In this document: positions 16,540 to 25,376 of the stretch, piece by piece
Layout: each line of letters starts with the position of its first letter
Position numbering within the stretch: the first letter of the stretch is position 1
NCBI GenBank assembly: GCA_016838895.1
Contig: JAEKNU010000013.1
Location: 1 to 64,000 of the forward strand
DNA: 64,000 nucleotides
Origin: Chloroflexota bacterium
GTDB taxonomy: Bacteria > Chloroflexota > Anaerolineae > Anaerolineales > Anaerolineaceae
Direction: 5' to 3'
Notes under the pieces: generated by a model
Databases searched by the model: none
Told to the model about the DNA's origin: nothing
The model's input: the letters and a program-made list of their open reading frames with translations, nothing else
Program-made: the position numbers and the translations under genes

Positions 16540-18147
16540 ATGAATCAATACAGAATAACAGATGATTTACAAGCATTATTGGAAGTATTCCCGCCCCGCA
16601 TCGCTGCATCAGTGCAGGCGGAAGATTCTTTTGATCAATTACTAGAGATAATTCTCGATTTAGGTCGCAAACCATTTGCCAGGTTTGTTTATGGTGAACG
16701 CATGTTGGGGGATGAAGAAATAACCCATGAAGAAATTGAAATGGTGGTTGAACGCATCGGTGATTTTGATGCGGATAACCGTGCGGGTCTGGAACGAACT
16801 TTACATCGTATATCCGGGATTCGTAACCGCAAAGGTGCCATTGTTGGGCTTACCTGCCGGGTGGGTAGAGCGGTTTACGGCACGATTGATATTATTCAGG
16901 ACCTGGTTGAATCTGATAAAAGTGTATTGATCCTTGGTAAACCAGGGATTGGTAAAACCACCATGCTGCGTGAAGCTGCTCGTATTTTGGCGGAAAAGAA
17001 ACGCGTTGTAATTGTAGATACTTCAAACGAAATTGGCGGCGATGGCGACGTACCTCATCCAGCAGTAGGGAAAGCCCGCCGTATGCAAGTTGCGCGTCCA
17101 AATTTACAGCATGAAGTAATGATTGAAGCTGTTGAGAACCATAATCCTGAAGTGATTGTGATTGATGAAATTGGCCGTGAGTTGGAAGCCCTGGCTGCCC
17201 GCACGATTGCAGAAAGAGGTGTTCAATTAATTGGTACTGCGCATGGACGTACAATGGAGAATTTGCTAATCAACCCCACACTTTCGGATTTGTTGGGGGG
17301 TATTGAATCCGTGACTTTGTCGGATGAAGAAGCACGCCGAAGAGGTACTCAAAAGACTGTTTTAGAACGGCGCTCACCGCCTACTTTTGATGTATTAATC
17401 GAAATTTTGGATCGTGATGCTGTTTCGATTCATGCTGATGTCAGTCAATCCGTGGATGCACATGTGCGCGGTTATCCAATTGCCCCCGAATTTCGGCAAC
17501 GGAATAAAAATGGTGAAATTCATATTGAGAAAAGTGAATCCCAACAAGCTTCGCAATCTAGTATGCCAGTAAATGCAGGTTTTCGAAGAATGACAAGCAC
17601 AACGCCACGCACACATATAAACGAAGTGCCAACTGAAACATATGTGCGCGATTTTCAGAGCATAAATTCTCCGCTCAAAAAAATAAAAATATATCCTTTT
17701 GGGGTAGCTCGCAATCGATTGTCACAGGCTGCCAAGCGGTTAAACGTTCCGGTTGAACTGATGCGTACTCTGGATGATGCAGAGGCACTGATTACGTTAC
17801 GTACTTATTACAGAAATCGTCAATCAGCAATTCTTGAAGCAGAAGAACGTGGTATTCCAATTTATATTCTACGGTCCAATACGGTGTATCAGATGGAACA
17901 GGCATTTGTAGAACTGTTTAGTTTAAAACCGCGTATCAATCCGGATACAGAAAATGAAATGGAAGAAATTACCACACAGACCGAAGCTGCGATTCAATCT
18001 GTATTGAATGGCAAAAAGTATATTGATCTCTCCCCGGCTGATTCGCGCATTCGTAAATGGCAGCATAATATGGCAAAACAGGCTAATTTAATTTCACAAT
18101 CATACGGTAAAGAACCGAACCGCCATGTGCGGTATTTTCGAGATTAA
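16540..18147 (+). CDS. R3H and SpoIIIAA-like AAA ATPase
   Basis: A 535-residue ATPase of the family that includes SpoIIIAA-like domains and plastid/cyanobacterial Ycf45-type proteins. An N-terminal helical region precedes Walker A GKPGIGKT at residues 133-140, DTSNEIGGDGDVPH, and Walker B VIVIDEIGRELEA. The C-terminal part has a small alpha/beta domain (residues about 385-470) and an R3H motif at the very end, R-KWQ-H in SRIRKWQHNMAKQ, which binds single-stranded nucleic acid. The exact role is unknown. The start has only a distant GGAGAG, so translation may be modest. tmk follows 30 bases later. Confidence 0.85.
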   Translation: MNQYRITDDLQALLEVFPPRIAASVQAEDSFDQLLEIILDLGRKPFARFVYGERMLGDEEITHEEIEMVVERIGDFDADNRAGLERTLHRISGIRNRKGAIVGLTCRVGRAVYGTIDIIQDLVESDKSVLILGKPGIGKTTMLREAARILAEKKRVVIVDTSNEIGGDGDVPHPAVGKARRMQVARPNLQHEVMIEAVENHNPEVIVIDEIGRELEALAARTIAERGVQLIGTAHGRTMENLLINPTLSDLLGGIESVTLSDEEARRRGTQKTVLERRSPPTFDVLIEILDRDAVSIHADVSQSVDAHVRGYPIAPEFRQRNKNGEIHIEKSESQQASQSSMPVNAGFRRMTSTTPRTHINEVPTETYVRDFQSINSPLKKIKIYPFGVARNRLSQAAKRLNVPVELMRTLDDAEALITLRTYYRNRQSAILEAEERGIPIYILRSNTVYQMEQAFVELFSLKPRINPDTENEMEEITTQTEAAIQSVLNGKKYIDLSPADSRIRKWQHNMAKQANLISQSYGKEPNRHVRYFRD

Positions 18148-18177
18148 TTCAGTAAAGTTAAAGGAAATCTACAGCCC

Positions 18178-18813
18178 ATGTTTATTACCCTGGAAGGACC
18201 AGATGGTAGCGGTAAAACATCCCAGATGGAGCCGTTGGCAGCATTTTTAAGAGAACACGGATATGATGTAGTAACAACCCGGGAACCAGGTGGCACACCG
18301 ATCAGCAACCAGGTACGTGAAATTTTACTGAATCGAATGGAAAATACTGCCATGCATCCCCGCACAGAGATTTTACTCTTTTGTGCGTCCCGCGCTCAAC
18401 ACGTGGAGGAATTTATTCGTCCTCAGTTGGCTGATGGGAAAATCGTGATATGTGACCGCTACGCAGACTCGACATTGGCATATCAGGGCTATGGGCATGG
18501 CGTTGATATTGAAGTTTTGAAAAATTTACTCAACTTCACAACGGGTGGCTTATTCCCCGACTTAACCTTGCTGCTGGATGTAAAGGCTGAAATTGGCTTA
18601 CGCCGACGGCAGAAGGGTGGTGAGGAATGGAATCGTTTGGATGCCTACGCGGTTAAATTCCATTGCCGGGTGCAGAAAGGGTATCATCAATTGGTGGAAG
18701 ATGAGCCGCATCGTTGGCAGGTAATTGATGCTGAACAATCCCCTGAGCTTGTGCAAAAAGAGATGCAAGAAGTTATACTCAATTTTCTCAGCAATCAAAA
18801 TTCGATTAATTGA
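18178..18813 (+). CDS. tmk: Thymidylate kinase
   Basis: Phosphorylates dTMP to dTDP. The 211-residue protein has the P-loop GPDGSGKT at residues 7-14, TTREPGGTPISNQVR, the DRY-type motif CDRYADSTLAYQG and the lid RRRQKGGEEWNRLD. All catalytic motifs are present and the length is normal. It follows the R3H ATPase closely, with AAAGGAA about 12 bases before the ATG. Confidence 0.96.
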   Translation: MFITLEGPDGSGKTSQMEPLAAFLREHGYDVVTTREPGGTPISNQVREILLNRMENTAMHPRTEILLFCASRAQHVEEFIRPQLADGKIVICDRYADSTLAYQGYGHGVDIEVLKNLLNFTTGGLFPDLTLLLDVKAEIGLRRRQKGGEEWNRLDAYAVKFHCRVQKGYHQLVEDEPHRWQVIDAEQSPELVQKEMQEVILNFLSNQNSIN

Positions 18814-18868
18814 GAAAATTCAGTATAATTGGATCATTGTCCTCTAAAAAAGGTAAAAGGAAAATCTT

Positions 18869-20374
18869 ATGCAAAAAAGAATTGTTTCCCTGATCATTTT
18901 ATTGGTATTGCTGCTGGGTGCCTGTGCACCGAATAATGCTGCTACGAATGAAGGGTCAACAAGCGAAGCGCCTACAGCTGCAGAGTCAACACCCGTTGTT
19001 GCTGCTCCTGCAGACCAAAATACACAAACCATTATTGCCAGCGGACCAGCAGAATGTCGAACAGCTTCTATGTTCGGTAATGATGAAGAAGCATTAATTG
19101 ACTTCCCCGATGTCACTGAATCAGATTGGGTGCTAGGGAATATGGATGCTCCTGTAACCATCATCGAATACAGTGATTTACAATGTCCGTATTGCGCAAC
19201 ACTTGAACCGAAACTGGTAGAGTACGTAACCAATAATCCTGATAAAGTACGCATGGTCTTTCGCCATTTCCCATTGACGATGCACGAGAATGCCTCAACA
19301 GCAGCCGTGATGCTTGAAGCAGCCGGACAACAAGGACTGGATAAATTTGAAGAATTCAAAGCCGAATTGTTTGTCGATCAGGCAACCTGGAGCGTGCTGG
19401 ATGATACTGCGTTTATTGAATATGGTACAGAACTGGCAAAAACATTGAAATTAGACGTAGAGCAGTTTTCGGAAGATTTACTTGATGATGACGTAAAGAA
19501 CAAAGTCAGTGATGATTTTCAATCCGGTTATGAGGGTGGTGTAAGTTATACTCCGTTCTTAATGGTAAACGGATTGGTGTATCGCAATGCCATCCCTGAA
19601 CTGACCCAGGAAGATATTGATGCTGTAGTAAATGCGTTTACCGATCTGGCGAGTAATGAAGATGCCGAAGTGCTTGAAAGTATGCCGCGCTTCACTTTCT
19701 ATGATGCTGCATCGCTGCAAAGTGCCGTTGATTATTACAAAGAACTTGTAAATGAATATGGACAGGAATATGTCGATGGTTTGCCATATTATATTTTTGA
19801 TGATTTTGAAACCACGCCACAATATATTCGCCTGTATCAGACTTTGAAAGATACGATTATAGACCGTCAATTTACGAGCTGCCCTGATCAGGTCATTGAT
19901 CCAGCTAAATCATACAAAGCGGTACTGAAGACCGAAAAAGGTGATGTGACAATTAATTTAAATGCTGAGGTTGCCCCGGTAGCCGTGAATAGTTTTGTCT
20001 TTCTCGCTCAAAATGGCTGGTATGATGATATAACCTTCCATCGCGTCATCCCTGATTTTGTTGCCCAAACAGGTGACCCTTCCGGGTTAGGGATAGGTAA
20101 CCCGGGTTACATTTATGATAATGAAATTTCCCCTGATTTCTTATTTGATCAGGTTGGACGGGTTGGTATGGCGAATAGTGGCGAAGGCTCCAATGGTAGC
20201 CAGTTCTTCATCACCTTTGGCCCGCAACCGGACCTGAATGGTTCCTATACTGTGTTTGCACAGGTTGAATCCGGTATGGAAGTATTATCCCAATTGACGG
20301 CTCGCGATGTGAGTGCTACAGAAGCTGCAGATCCGGGAAGTAAATTGATTTCTGTTGAAATTATTGAAGAATAA
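18869..20374 (+). CDS. Lipoprotein fusing a DsbA-like thioredoxin domain and a cyclophilin domain
   Basis: A 501-residue surface lipoprotein for oxidative folding and proline isomerisation. The lipobox is LLLGAC with Cys19. After a linker, residues about 85-260 form a DsbA/Thioredoxin_4 domain with active site CPYC at 106-109 and the cis-Pro loop SYTPFLMVNG. Residues about 340-500 form a cyclophilin-like peptidyl-prolyl isomerase (VNSFVFLAQNGWYDDITFHR, MANSGEGSNGSQFFITFG). The combination joins disulfide formation and prolyl isomerisation on one chain. A close paralogue follows at once. AAAGGAA precedes the ATG. Confidence 0.9.
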   Translation: MQKRIVSLIILLVLLLGACAPNNAATNEGSTSEAPTAAESTPVVAAPADQNTQTIIASGPAECRTASMFGNDEEALIDFPDVTESDWVLGNMDAPVTIIEYSDLQCPYCATLEPKLVEYVTNNPDKVRMVFRHFPLTMHENASTAAVMLEAAGQQGLDKFEEFKAELFVDQATWSVLDDTAFIEYGTELAKTLKLDVEQFSEDLLDDDVKNKVSDDFQSGYEGGVSYTPFLMVNGLVYRNAIPELTQEDIDAVVNAFTDLASNEDAEVLESMPRFTFYDAASLQSAVDYYKELVNEYGQEYVDGLPYYIFDDFETTPQYIRLYQTLKDTIIDRQFTSCPDQVIDPAKSYKAVLKTEKGDVTINLNAEVAPVAVNSFVFLAQNGWYDDITFHRVIPDFVAQTGDPSGLGIGNPGYIYDNEISPDFLFDQVGRVGMANSGEGSNGSQFFITFGPQPDLNGSYTVFAQVESGMEVLSQLTARDVSATEAADPGSKLISVEIIEE

Positions 20375-20398
20375 TTTCTTGTATTTTTGAGGAGTCTC

Positions 20399-21679
20399 AT
20401 GCGTATGGTTTCAATGGGGGTCAAACGAGGTCTTCTGATTGGATTAGTAGTATGTCTAGGGATGGCAGGCTGCAAACCTGCCATCCTTGATGCTATGCCA
20501 GTTTCAACGCAGATACCTCTAGAAGCCACGGCTTTGCCAGTGTTGCAGGTTCCTACACCTGTTTGTCAGGTCTTTGATGAAGCAGCGTTAAGTCCTGCGG
20601 ATCCGAATTATGGATATCCACCCGAAACGGATACAGATTGGATTGAAGGCAACGCTAATGCATTGATTACATTTGTTTTTTATGGAGATTTTTTGTGTCC
20701 ATATAGCGCAGATCTGGATGGAGTACTCGCTACACTGGTTGAAGAATACACAGATGAATTTCGAGTGGTTTTTCGGCAGTTGCCTATTCAGAATAGCTAT
20801 CTACCTGCATTGGCTATTGAAGCTGCTAGTATGCAGTCCATTGAGACGGCAAACCCCTTACGCCATCATTTGTTTGCCCATCAGGTAGATTGGATTCAAC
20901 TCACCGGCGATGAATTTATCACCTGGCTGAAACCCTATTTGGTTTCATTGGAACTGGATGCTGCACAGTTTGAAGTGGATATTCTTTCGGATAAGGCGCA
21001 GCAAAATATTTTGGATGACTTGCTCATCATTGAAGAAATGCAAATTACAGGTAGTCCATTTGTGCTGATTAACGATAAACCCTATACCGGCATCCGGGAT
21101 GAAGAAAGTTTGCGAGATATTATTCGCAGTTATCAACAAGTAAATGCAGAGGATATCGTCTATTTTGATCATTGCCCGGATCAGGTGATTGATGTTGAAC
21201 AAACGCTGCGAGCCCGGATAACAACCACACGTGGTGCCATGATGGTGGATTTATATACAGCGCAGGCACCCTTTACTGTGAATAATTTTGTGTTCCTTGC
21301 AGAGCAAGGCTGGTATGATGACAGCCCCATTTTTCGGGTGATTCCAGGCACAGTGCTGCAAACTGGTGATCCTACCGGGACGGGCAGTGGTACTACTGGA
21401 TACGAATTTGGCAATGAAATAAATCCTGAATTGGCTTTCGATCAACCCGGAGTACTGGCAATGGCAAATGCAGGTTCACAGGATCCGATATCAAACAGTG
21501 GTCAATTTTTTATTACTTATGGTCCTGCTCAGAATTATACAGGTGGGTATACGATCTTTGGAAAAATCATCGCTGGACTGGAAGTGTTGGATGAGTTTCC
21601 GGCAGTTGAACCAGCTATTGGCGAATATGTTAATATGCCAGATCGAATATTGTCCATCGAAATACTGGAGGTAGAGTAG
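20399..21679 (+). CDS. Paralogous DsbA-cyclophilin lipoprotein with CPYS active site
   Basis: A 426-residue paralogue of the preceding gene, starting at an ATG just behind GAGGAG rather than at the TTG 12 bases earlier. The lipobox is GMAGC with Cys25. The thioredoxin domain has CPYS (Cys100, Ser103), so the resolving cysteine is lost; only a monothiol reaction, isomerase or holdase role is possible. The cyclophilin domain (VNNFVFLAEQGWYDDSPIFR, NSGQFFITYGPAQNYTGGYT) is complete. It lies 24 bases after its partner and 1 base before the PrsW-like gene, so the three form an operon concerned with exported or membrane proteins. Confidence 0.88.
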   Translation: MRMVSMGVKRGLLIGLVVCLGMAGCKPAILDAMPVSTQIPLEATALPVLQVPTPVCQVFDEAALSPADPNYGYPPETDTDWIEGNANALITFVFYGDFLCPYSADLDGVLATLVEEYTDEFRVVFRQLPIQNSYLPALAIEAASMQSIETANPLRHHLFAHQVDWIQLTGDEFITWLKPYLVSLELDAAQFEVDILSDKAQQNILDDLLIIEEMQITGSPFVLINDKPYTGIRDEESLRDIIRSYQQVNAEDIVYFDHCPDQVIDVEQTLRARITTTRGAMMVDLYTAQAPFTVNNFVFLAEQGWYDDSPIFRVIPGTVLQTGDPTGTGSGTTGYEFGNEINPELAFDQPGVLAMANAGSQDPISNSGQFFITYGPAQNYTGGYTIFGKIIAGLEVLDEFPAVEPAIGEYVNMPDRILSIEILEVE

Positions 21680-21680
21680 T

Positions 21681-22907
21681 ATGTCAGATAAATCCGGCGA
21701 TAAAGCGAACTTGTTCGCTGCCAGAAATCTAATATTCAGTATTCTCGGATTGGTGGGTGCTGTTTCTGTTATTGGCTTGTTTGTGCTTTCTTTGTTGATC
21801 AATCAACTTGCTGACTCTGCCAACAGTGTATTGACTGAGACTTATAACCTGGTCTGGTTCCTGGCGTTTTTTGGATTGATGCTGGTGCCGTTTTTGATTA
21901 TCGCGATATATCAGATTGGTGATAAAACGCCCCCGGCCTGGTTACGCATACCAAGGCTGCAATTGCGTCAATATGTGATTGCGCTGGTCAGTTGGGTTGT
22001 AATTCTACTGGTTTCTTACCTGTTTGGCCTGGGCGATTCTTTCTTCTGGTTATTTTCACCCCCATTGAAGATACTGGCTGTTTTTATTCCTTTGGCCTTG
22101 ATCATCCTCTACCTGGCAGACACGTTTAAATTAAGAGATGCCTCCCGTAATTGGGGCATGGTCTCTTTCAGCGTTGTACTCACCGAACCAATCACGATAT
22201 TTATGGAAATTTTCGTGGTGATGATTTTCTTGATCGCTGTTGGGGTCAGCGGAGATTGGTCGCAGGTGTTAGGGAATGAAGCTTTTGTGTATCTCAGTAG
22301 ACTGACATACGGGATGAACAACCCGGATATTCTCTCACGAATCTTTTTGCCTTTCCTCAGCCAGCCGGTGATTCTTTTTATCATCTTTGCATTATTCTCG
22401 GTGATCATTCCTATGTTTGAGGAATTAATGAAACCGTTGGCTTTGTGGTTTGTCAGCAAGCAAAATTTATCAGCACGAGATGGCTTTTATTATGGTGCCG
22501 TCACTGGAATGATCTTTGCTTTGATTGAATCCATATTAGGTTTAACCAGTTTTGGGATGGATAGTTGGGTCTCTGTTTCGATTGTGCGTTTGGGCACAGG
22601 CGTGCTGCATATTTTTACCGCCGCTTTAATGGGCTGGGCGCTGACCAGCAGTTGGCGTAAAGAGAAATTTGGCAAGCTGATCCTGACTTATATTATATGT
22701 ATTGTTATTCATGGGGCCTGGAATTTTCTGGCCATTGCTACGTCGATTAACGAATTAATATCCGCGGAAACCCTGGCCATGCATGATGTGATTCAGGTCG
22801 TATTCCCCATACTATTGGTACTAATGGCAGGTGGTATGCTAATAGCGATGTGGATGATCTCAAAACGCTTAATGTCAAATGAAGAAACAAGTCAACTTAC
22901 TGTATAA
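21681..22907 (+). CDS. PrsW-like intramembrane protease
   Basis: A 408-residue membrane protein with about nine hydrophobic segments and the PrsW family motifs. These are FEELMKPLALWF with the Glu-Glu pair, the following GAVTGMIFALIESILG, a LHIFTAALMGWA helix with His, and IVIHGAWNFLA near the end. PrsW in Bacillus cuts the anti-sigma factor RsiW. No anti-sigma gene is nearby, so the target here is unknown. GGAGG lies 8 bases before the ATG, inside the end of the preceding gene. Confidence 0.85.
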   Translation: MSDKSGDKANLFAARNLIFSILGLVGAVSVIGLFVLSLLINQLADSANSVLTETYNLVWFLAFFGLMLVPFLIIAIYQIGDKTPPAWLRIPRLQLRQYVIALVSWVVILLVSYLFGLGDSFFWLFSPPLKILAVFIPLALIILYLADTFKLRDASRNWGMVSFSVVLTEPITIFMEIFVVMIFLIAVGVSGDWSQVLGNEAFVYLSRLTYGMNNPDILSRIFLPFLSQPVILFIIFALFSVIIPMFEELMKPLALWFVSKQNLSARDGFYYGAVTGMIFALIESILGLTSFGMDSWVSVSIVRLGTGVLHIFTAALMGWALTSSWRKEKFGKLILTYIICIVIHGAWNFLAIATSINELISAETLAMHDVIQVVFPILLVLMAGGMLIAMWMISKRLMSNEETSQLTV

Positions 22908-22941
22908 AAAATAACCAATAAGGTATCGGTTTAGAGGAATT

Positions 22942-23616
22942 ATGAAACGAACAGGTTTACGAAAATTATCCAAGTTTATTATGTCAATACTGGCGAATAT
23001 GGAGTTCAAAGGGTTGGAACACCTTCCCAAAGAAGGTGGGGTGATCATCACGACCAATCACCTCAGCCGCATGGATATCCCATTTTTGTTCATTACCCCC
23101 ACGCGTGACGACATCACTGCACTGGTGACCGATAAATACAAAAGTTACTGGTTTTTCCGCTGGTTTACTGATGTAGCCGAAGGCATTTGGATTGACCGCA
23201 CCAAGGCCGACTTTACCGCCCTGAAACAGTCTTTGGCGGTATTACGTCAGGGAAGAGTTCTGGGTATCTCACCAGAGGGCACGCGCAGCGAGACTGGCGA
23301 GCTGCTGGAAGGCAAAGCCGGTACAGCCTTTATTGCAGTAAAAACCGGTGTACCCATTGTGCCGGTGGGCCTGAGCGGCAACGACGAGGCTTTTGGGCGC
23401 ATCAAGCGCTTCAAAAAGGCCAACCTGGTCATGCGCTACGGTCCGGCATATACGCTGCCGGATATTGATCGCGACAACCGTGAGGAATCACTGGAGAAAG
23501 CTGTGACGGAAATTATGTGCCGTATTGCGGTATTGCTGCCAGAGAAATATCACGGCTTTTACCGCGGCCATCCACGCTTGAAGGAATTGCAGGAAGAACA
23601 GGGGATTGTGGAATAA
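22942..23616 (+). CDS. plsC: 1-acyl-sn-glycerol-3-phosphate acyltransferase family protein
   Basis: A 224-residue PlsC-type acyltransferase making phosphatidic acid from lysophosphatidic acid. The NHLSRMD motif (His and Asp of HX4D) lies near residue 40. ISPEGTRSETG is the substrate-binding motif, and VPIVPVGLSG is the typical strand. The N-terminus lacks a clear transmembrane helix, which is common. The G+C of this gene is visibly higher than its neighbours in the second half. A terminator follows. Confidence 0.9.
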   Translation: MKRTGLRKLSKFIMSILANMEFKGLEHLPKEGGVIITTNHLSRMDIPFLFITPTRDDITALVTDKYKSYWFFRWFTDVAEGIWIDRTKADFTALKQSLAVLRQGRVLGISPEGTRSETGELLEGKAGTAFIAVKTGVPIVPVGLSGNDEAFGRIKRFKKANLVMRYGPAYTLPDIDRDNREESLEKAVTEIMCRIAVLLPEKYHGFYRGHPRLKELQEEQGIVE

Positions 23617-23655
23617 GATTTCGCGGAAAGCCATTGATTGAGTTTATCGAAATCG

Positions 23656-23686
23656 AGGCGTCCTTCTTGAGGATGCCTTTTTTTTT
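23656..23686 (+). terminator. Rho-independent terminator
   Basis: AGGCGTCCT (23656-23664) pairs with AGGATGCCT, with one G-T wobble, around a 5-base loop and runs into a nine-T tract. Confidence 0.85.
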
Positions 23687-23773
23687 GCAGGTTTAGGATG
23701 CATGCAGCTATCAAGAAAATTATTTTTTAATAATTTATTTTCAATGATCTGCGTAAATATGAGTTTTCCCCTC

Positions 23774-23804
23774 TTGACCTTGAGTGCACTCCAGATGTTA
23801 TGAT
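23774..23804 (+). promoter_or_regulatory. MerR-type promoter with 19-base spacer and dyad
   Basis: TTGACC (23774-23779) and TATGAT (23799-23804) stand 19 bases apart, too far for normal sigma-70 recognition. The spacer holds the dyad CTTGAGTGCACTCCAG (23779-23794), whose inner GAGTGCACTC is perfectly palindromic. This is the classic arrangement of promoters activated by MerR-family regulators through DNA distortion. The flavodoxin gene lies directly downstream. No MerR gene is in the window. Confidence 0.7.
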
Positions 23805-23837
23805 AGTTATATCTGGATGACTGAAAGGAGGAGAAAA

Positions 23838-24320
23838 ATGCCTGAGCAAATTTTGATTGTGTATTACACACGTTCCAAAAACACACAAATCATCGCAAAA
23901 TTAATTCAAGAGCAGGTTGGCGGCGATTTGTATGAAGTTAAGCCGAAAGTTCCTTATCCGCCTTCTTATGATGCGGTTGTAAAGCAGGCCAAAACGGAAA
24001 TTCAGGCCGGATATAAACCGCCCCTTAAAACCAGGATAGATCATATTGAAACCTTTGACACCATATTTATTGGATCTCCGAACTGGTGGAGCACGATGGC
24101 CCCGCCCATGGCAACTTTTCTTTCCGAGAATGATCTATCAGGTAAAACAGTCGTGCCATTTTGTACACATGGTGGGGGTGGTTTGGGGAACATGGACAGA
24201 GATATTGCAGTGTTGTGTCCTCAATCTACGATGCTTGAAGGTTTCGAAATCTATGGCAGCGGTGGCGCTGACGCCAAATCAGCGGTTATTGCCTGGCTTA
24301 ACAGGATAGACATGAAGTAG
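23838..24320 (+). CDS. Flavodoxin
   Basis: A 160-residue flavodoxin-fold electron-transfer protein. The FMN phosphate loop is YYTRSKNTQIIA at residues about 9-20, followed by GSPNWWSTMAPPMATFL and the FCTHGGGGLGNM loop. This is the Flavodoxin_4 arrangement. The start is placed at the ATG with AAAGGAGGAG just upstream; the frame extends 54 bases further 5' but without such a site. The MerR-type promoter 34 bases before the ATG suggests induction by redox or electrophile stress. Confidence 0.88.
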   Translation: MPEQILIVYYTRSKNTQIIAKLIQEQVGGDLYEVKPKVPYPPSYDAVVKQAKTEIQAGYKPPLKTRIDHIETFDTIFIGSPNWWSTMAPPMATFLSENDLSGKTVVPFCTHGGGGLGNMDRDIAVLCPQSTMLEGFEIYGSGGADAKSAVIAWLNRIDMK

Positions 24321-24657
24321 GCATCATCGTTGTAGGAATGACGAAAAGAGAATTTCCTTTATGCAGCAATAAATCATCGCGAAAAAAAAGACTCTACATT
24401 TTTCCAACACTGTAGCCTAAACCGAAGTTCCTTTTTGGAAGCGCTTTTTGTTTCAGAGAGATGGTGAGCCGGTATAATAATTTAATTCACAAGTGGATTA
24501 CAAAGTTTTTTTATGCTGAACCACCACAACGACTTATATTTTTACCGAATTAAGTCTGCATTCCAGTATTCGTTTATCTGGATTAACCCATTTTCCACTT
24601 TGTATTCAATCTATTGGTAAGATTAACCGGCAATCATTCATATTAGTTTGTTTTTTC
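24321..24657. other. 337-base intergenic stretch
   Basis: AT-rich sequence without a convincing gene. A TATAAT lies near 24475 in GCCGGTATAAT, but the spacing to any -35 box is poor. No terminator of good quality or repeat was found. Confidence 0.4.
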
Positions 24658-25110
24658 ATGAAGGAAAACACAATACCCATGCCAACCAAAGAGACGAAAT
24701 ATCCGGAATTACTCGACGAAAACTTGATTGCCCCCTGCGGGATGAACTGCGGACTTTGCATTGGTTACCTTAGAGAGAAAAAGCCCTGTGCAGGCTGTCA
24801 TGGCGATGATGAGAATAAACCTAAACATTGTGTGGTCTGCCGTATAAAAACCTGCCTGGAAATGGAAAGCAGCACTGAAAAATTTTGTTACACTTGCAAA
24901 AAATTCCCCTGTGCCCGCATGCACCAGTTGGATAAACGCTATCGCACGAATTACGGGATGAGCATGATTGAAAATCTTGAACGCATCCGGGATGTTGGCC
25001 TGGAAGCATTTGTTGTCCTGGAAAAAGAGCGCTGGAAATGCCCGGAGTGCGGTGCCATTCTCAGTGTCCACCGAAAGATGTGTATCTACTGTGGCCAGGC
25101 ACGGGGATGA
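24658..25110 (+). CDS. Cys-rich DUF3795 family protein
   Basis: A 150-residue protein of the DUF3795 family. It carries about fifteen cysteines in metal-site style: APCGMNCGLCIGY, KPCAGCHGD, CVVCRIKTC, FCYTCKKFPC, and a C-terminal zinc ribbon CPECGA with CIYCGQ. The pattern suggests zinc or iron-sulfur binding. Function is unknown. The start is uncertain: an ATG 21 bases downstream (MPTKETK) has AAGGA 13 bases before it, while the listed ATG has no site. Confidence 0.78.
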   Translation: MKENTIPMPTKETKYPELLDENLIAPCGMNCGLCIGYLREKKPCAGCHGDDENKPKHCVVCRIKTCLEMESSTEKFCYTCKKFPCARMHQLDKRYRTNYGMSMIENLERIRDVGLEAFVVLEKERWKCPECGAILSVHRKMCIYCGQARG

Positions 25111-25190
25111 ATCAAGCCTGTAAAATAATCTTACATTGAACACAACAAAGAGAGGACAAACATAAAGCAGACTAGCCTATAAGAACATTT

Positions 25191-25230
25191 CTCTTAAAAA
25201 TAGGCTCTTTTAAGAGGGCGTTTTTTGTTT
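25191..25230 (+). terminator. Probable rho-independent terminator
   Basis: CTCTTAAAA (25191-25199) pairs with TTTTAAGAG (25208-25216). A six-T run follows only after GGCG, so efficiency is doubtful. Confidence 0.5.
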
Positions 25231-25253
25231 CGGGGAAGCAAGCTTGGTACAAT
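25225..25253 (+). promoter_or_regulatory. Possible promoter of the lipoprotein gene at 25377
   Basis: TTGTTT (25225-25230) and TACAAT (25248-25253) with a 17-base spacer, just after the terminator hairpin. The leader would be about 115 bases. Confidence 0.4.
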
Positions 25254-25376
25254 AAGGATGGAACAACAATGCGACTCCTGCATTATCGGGGGCTAATTTT
25301 TTTTGCAGCGTTTGTACAACGAGGGGAAATATAGCAGGCTTGCAATTTTGATCATTATTAACCCGTAGGAGGAGAT

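Noticed and set aside
25269-25334. A 21-codon frame in the leader of the lipoprotein gene
   Set aside because: No ribosome-binding site and no amino-acid pattern that would suggest a leader peptide.
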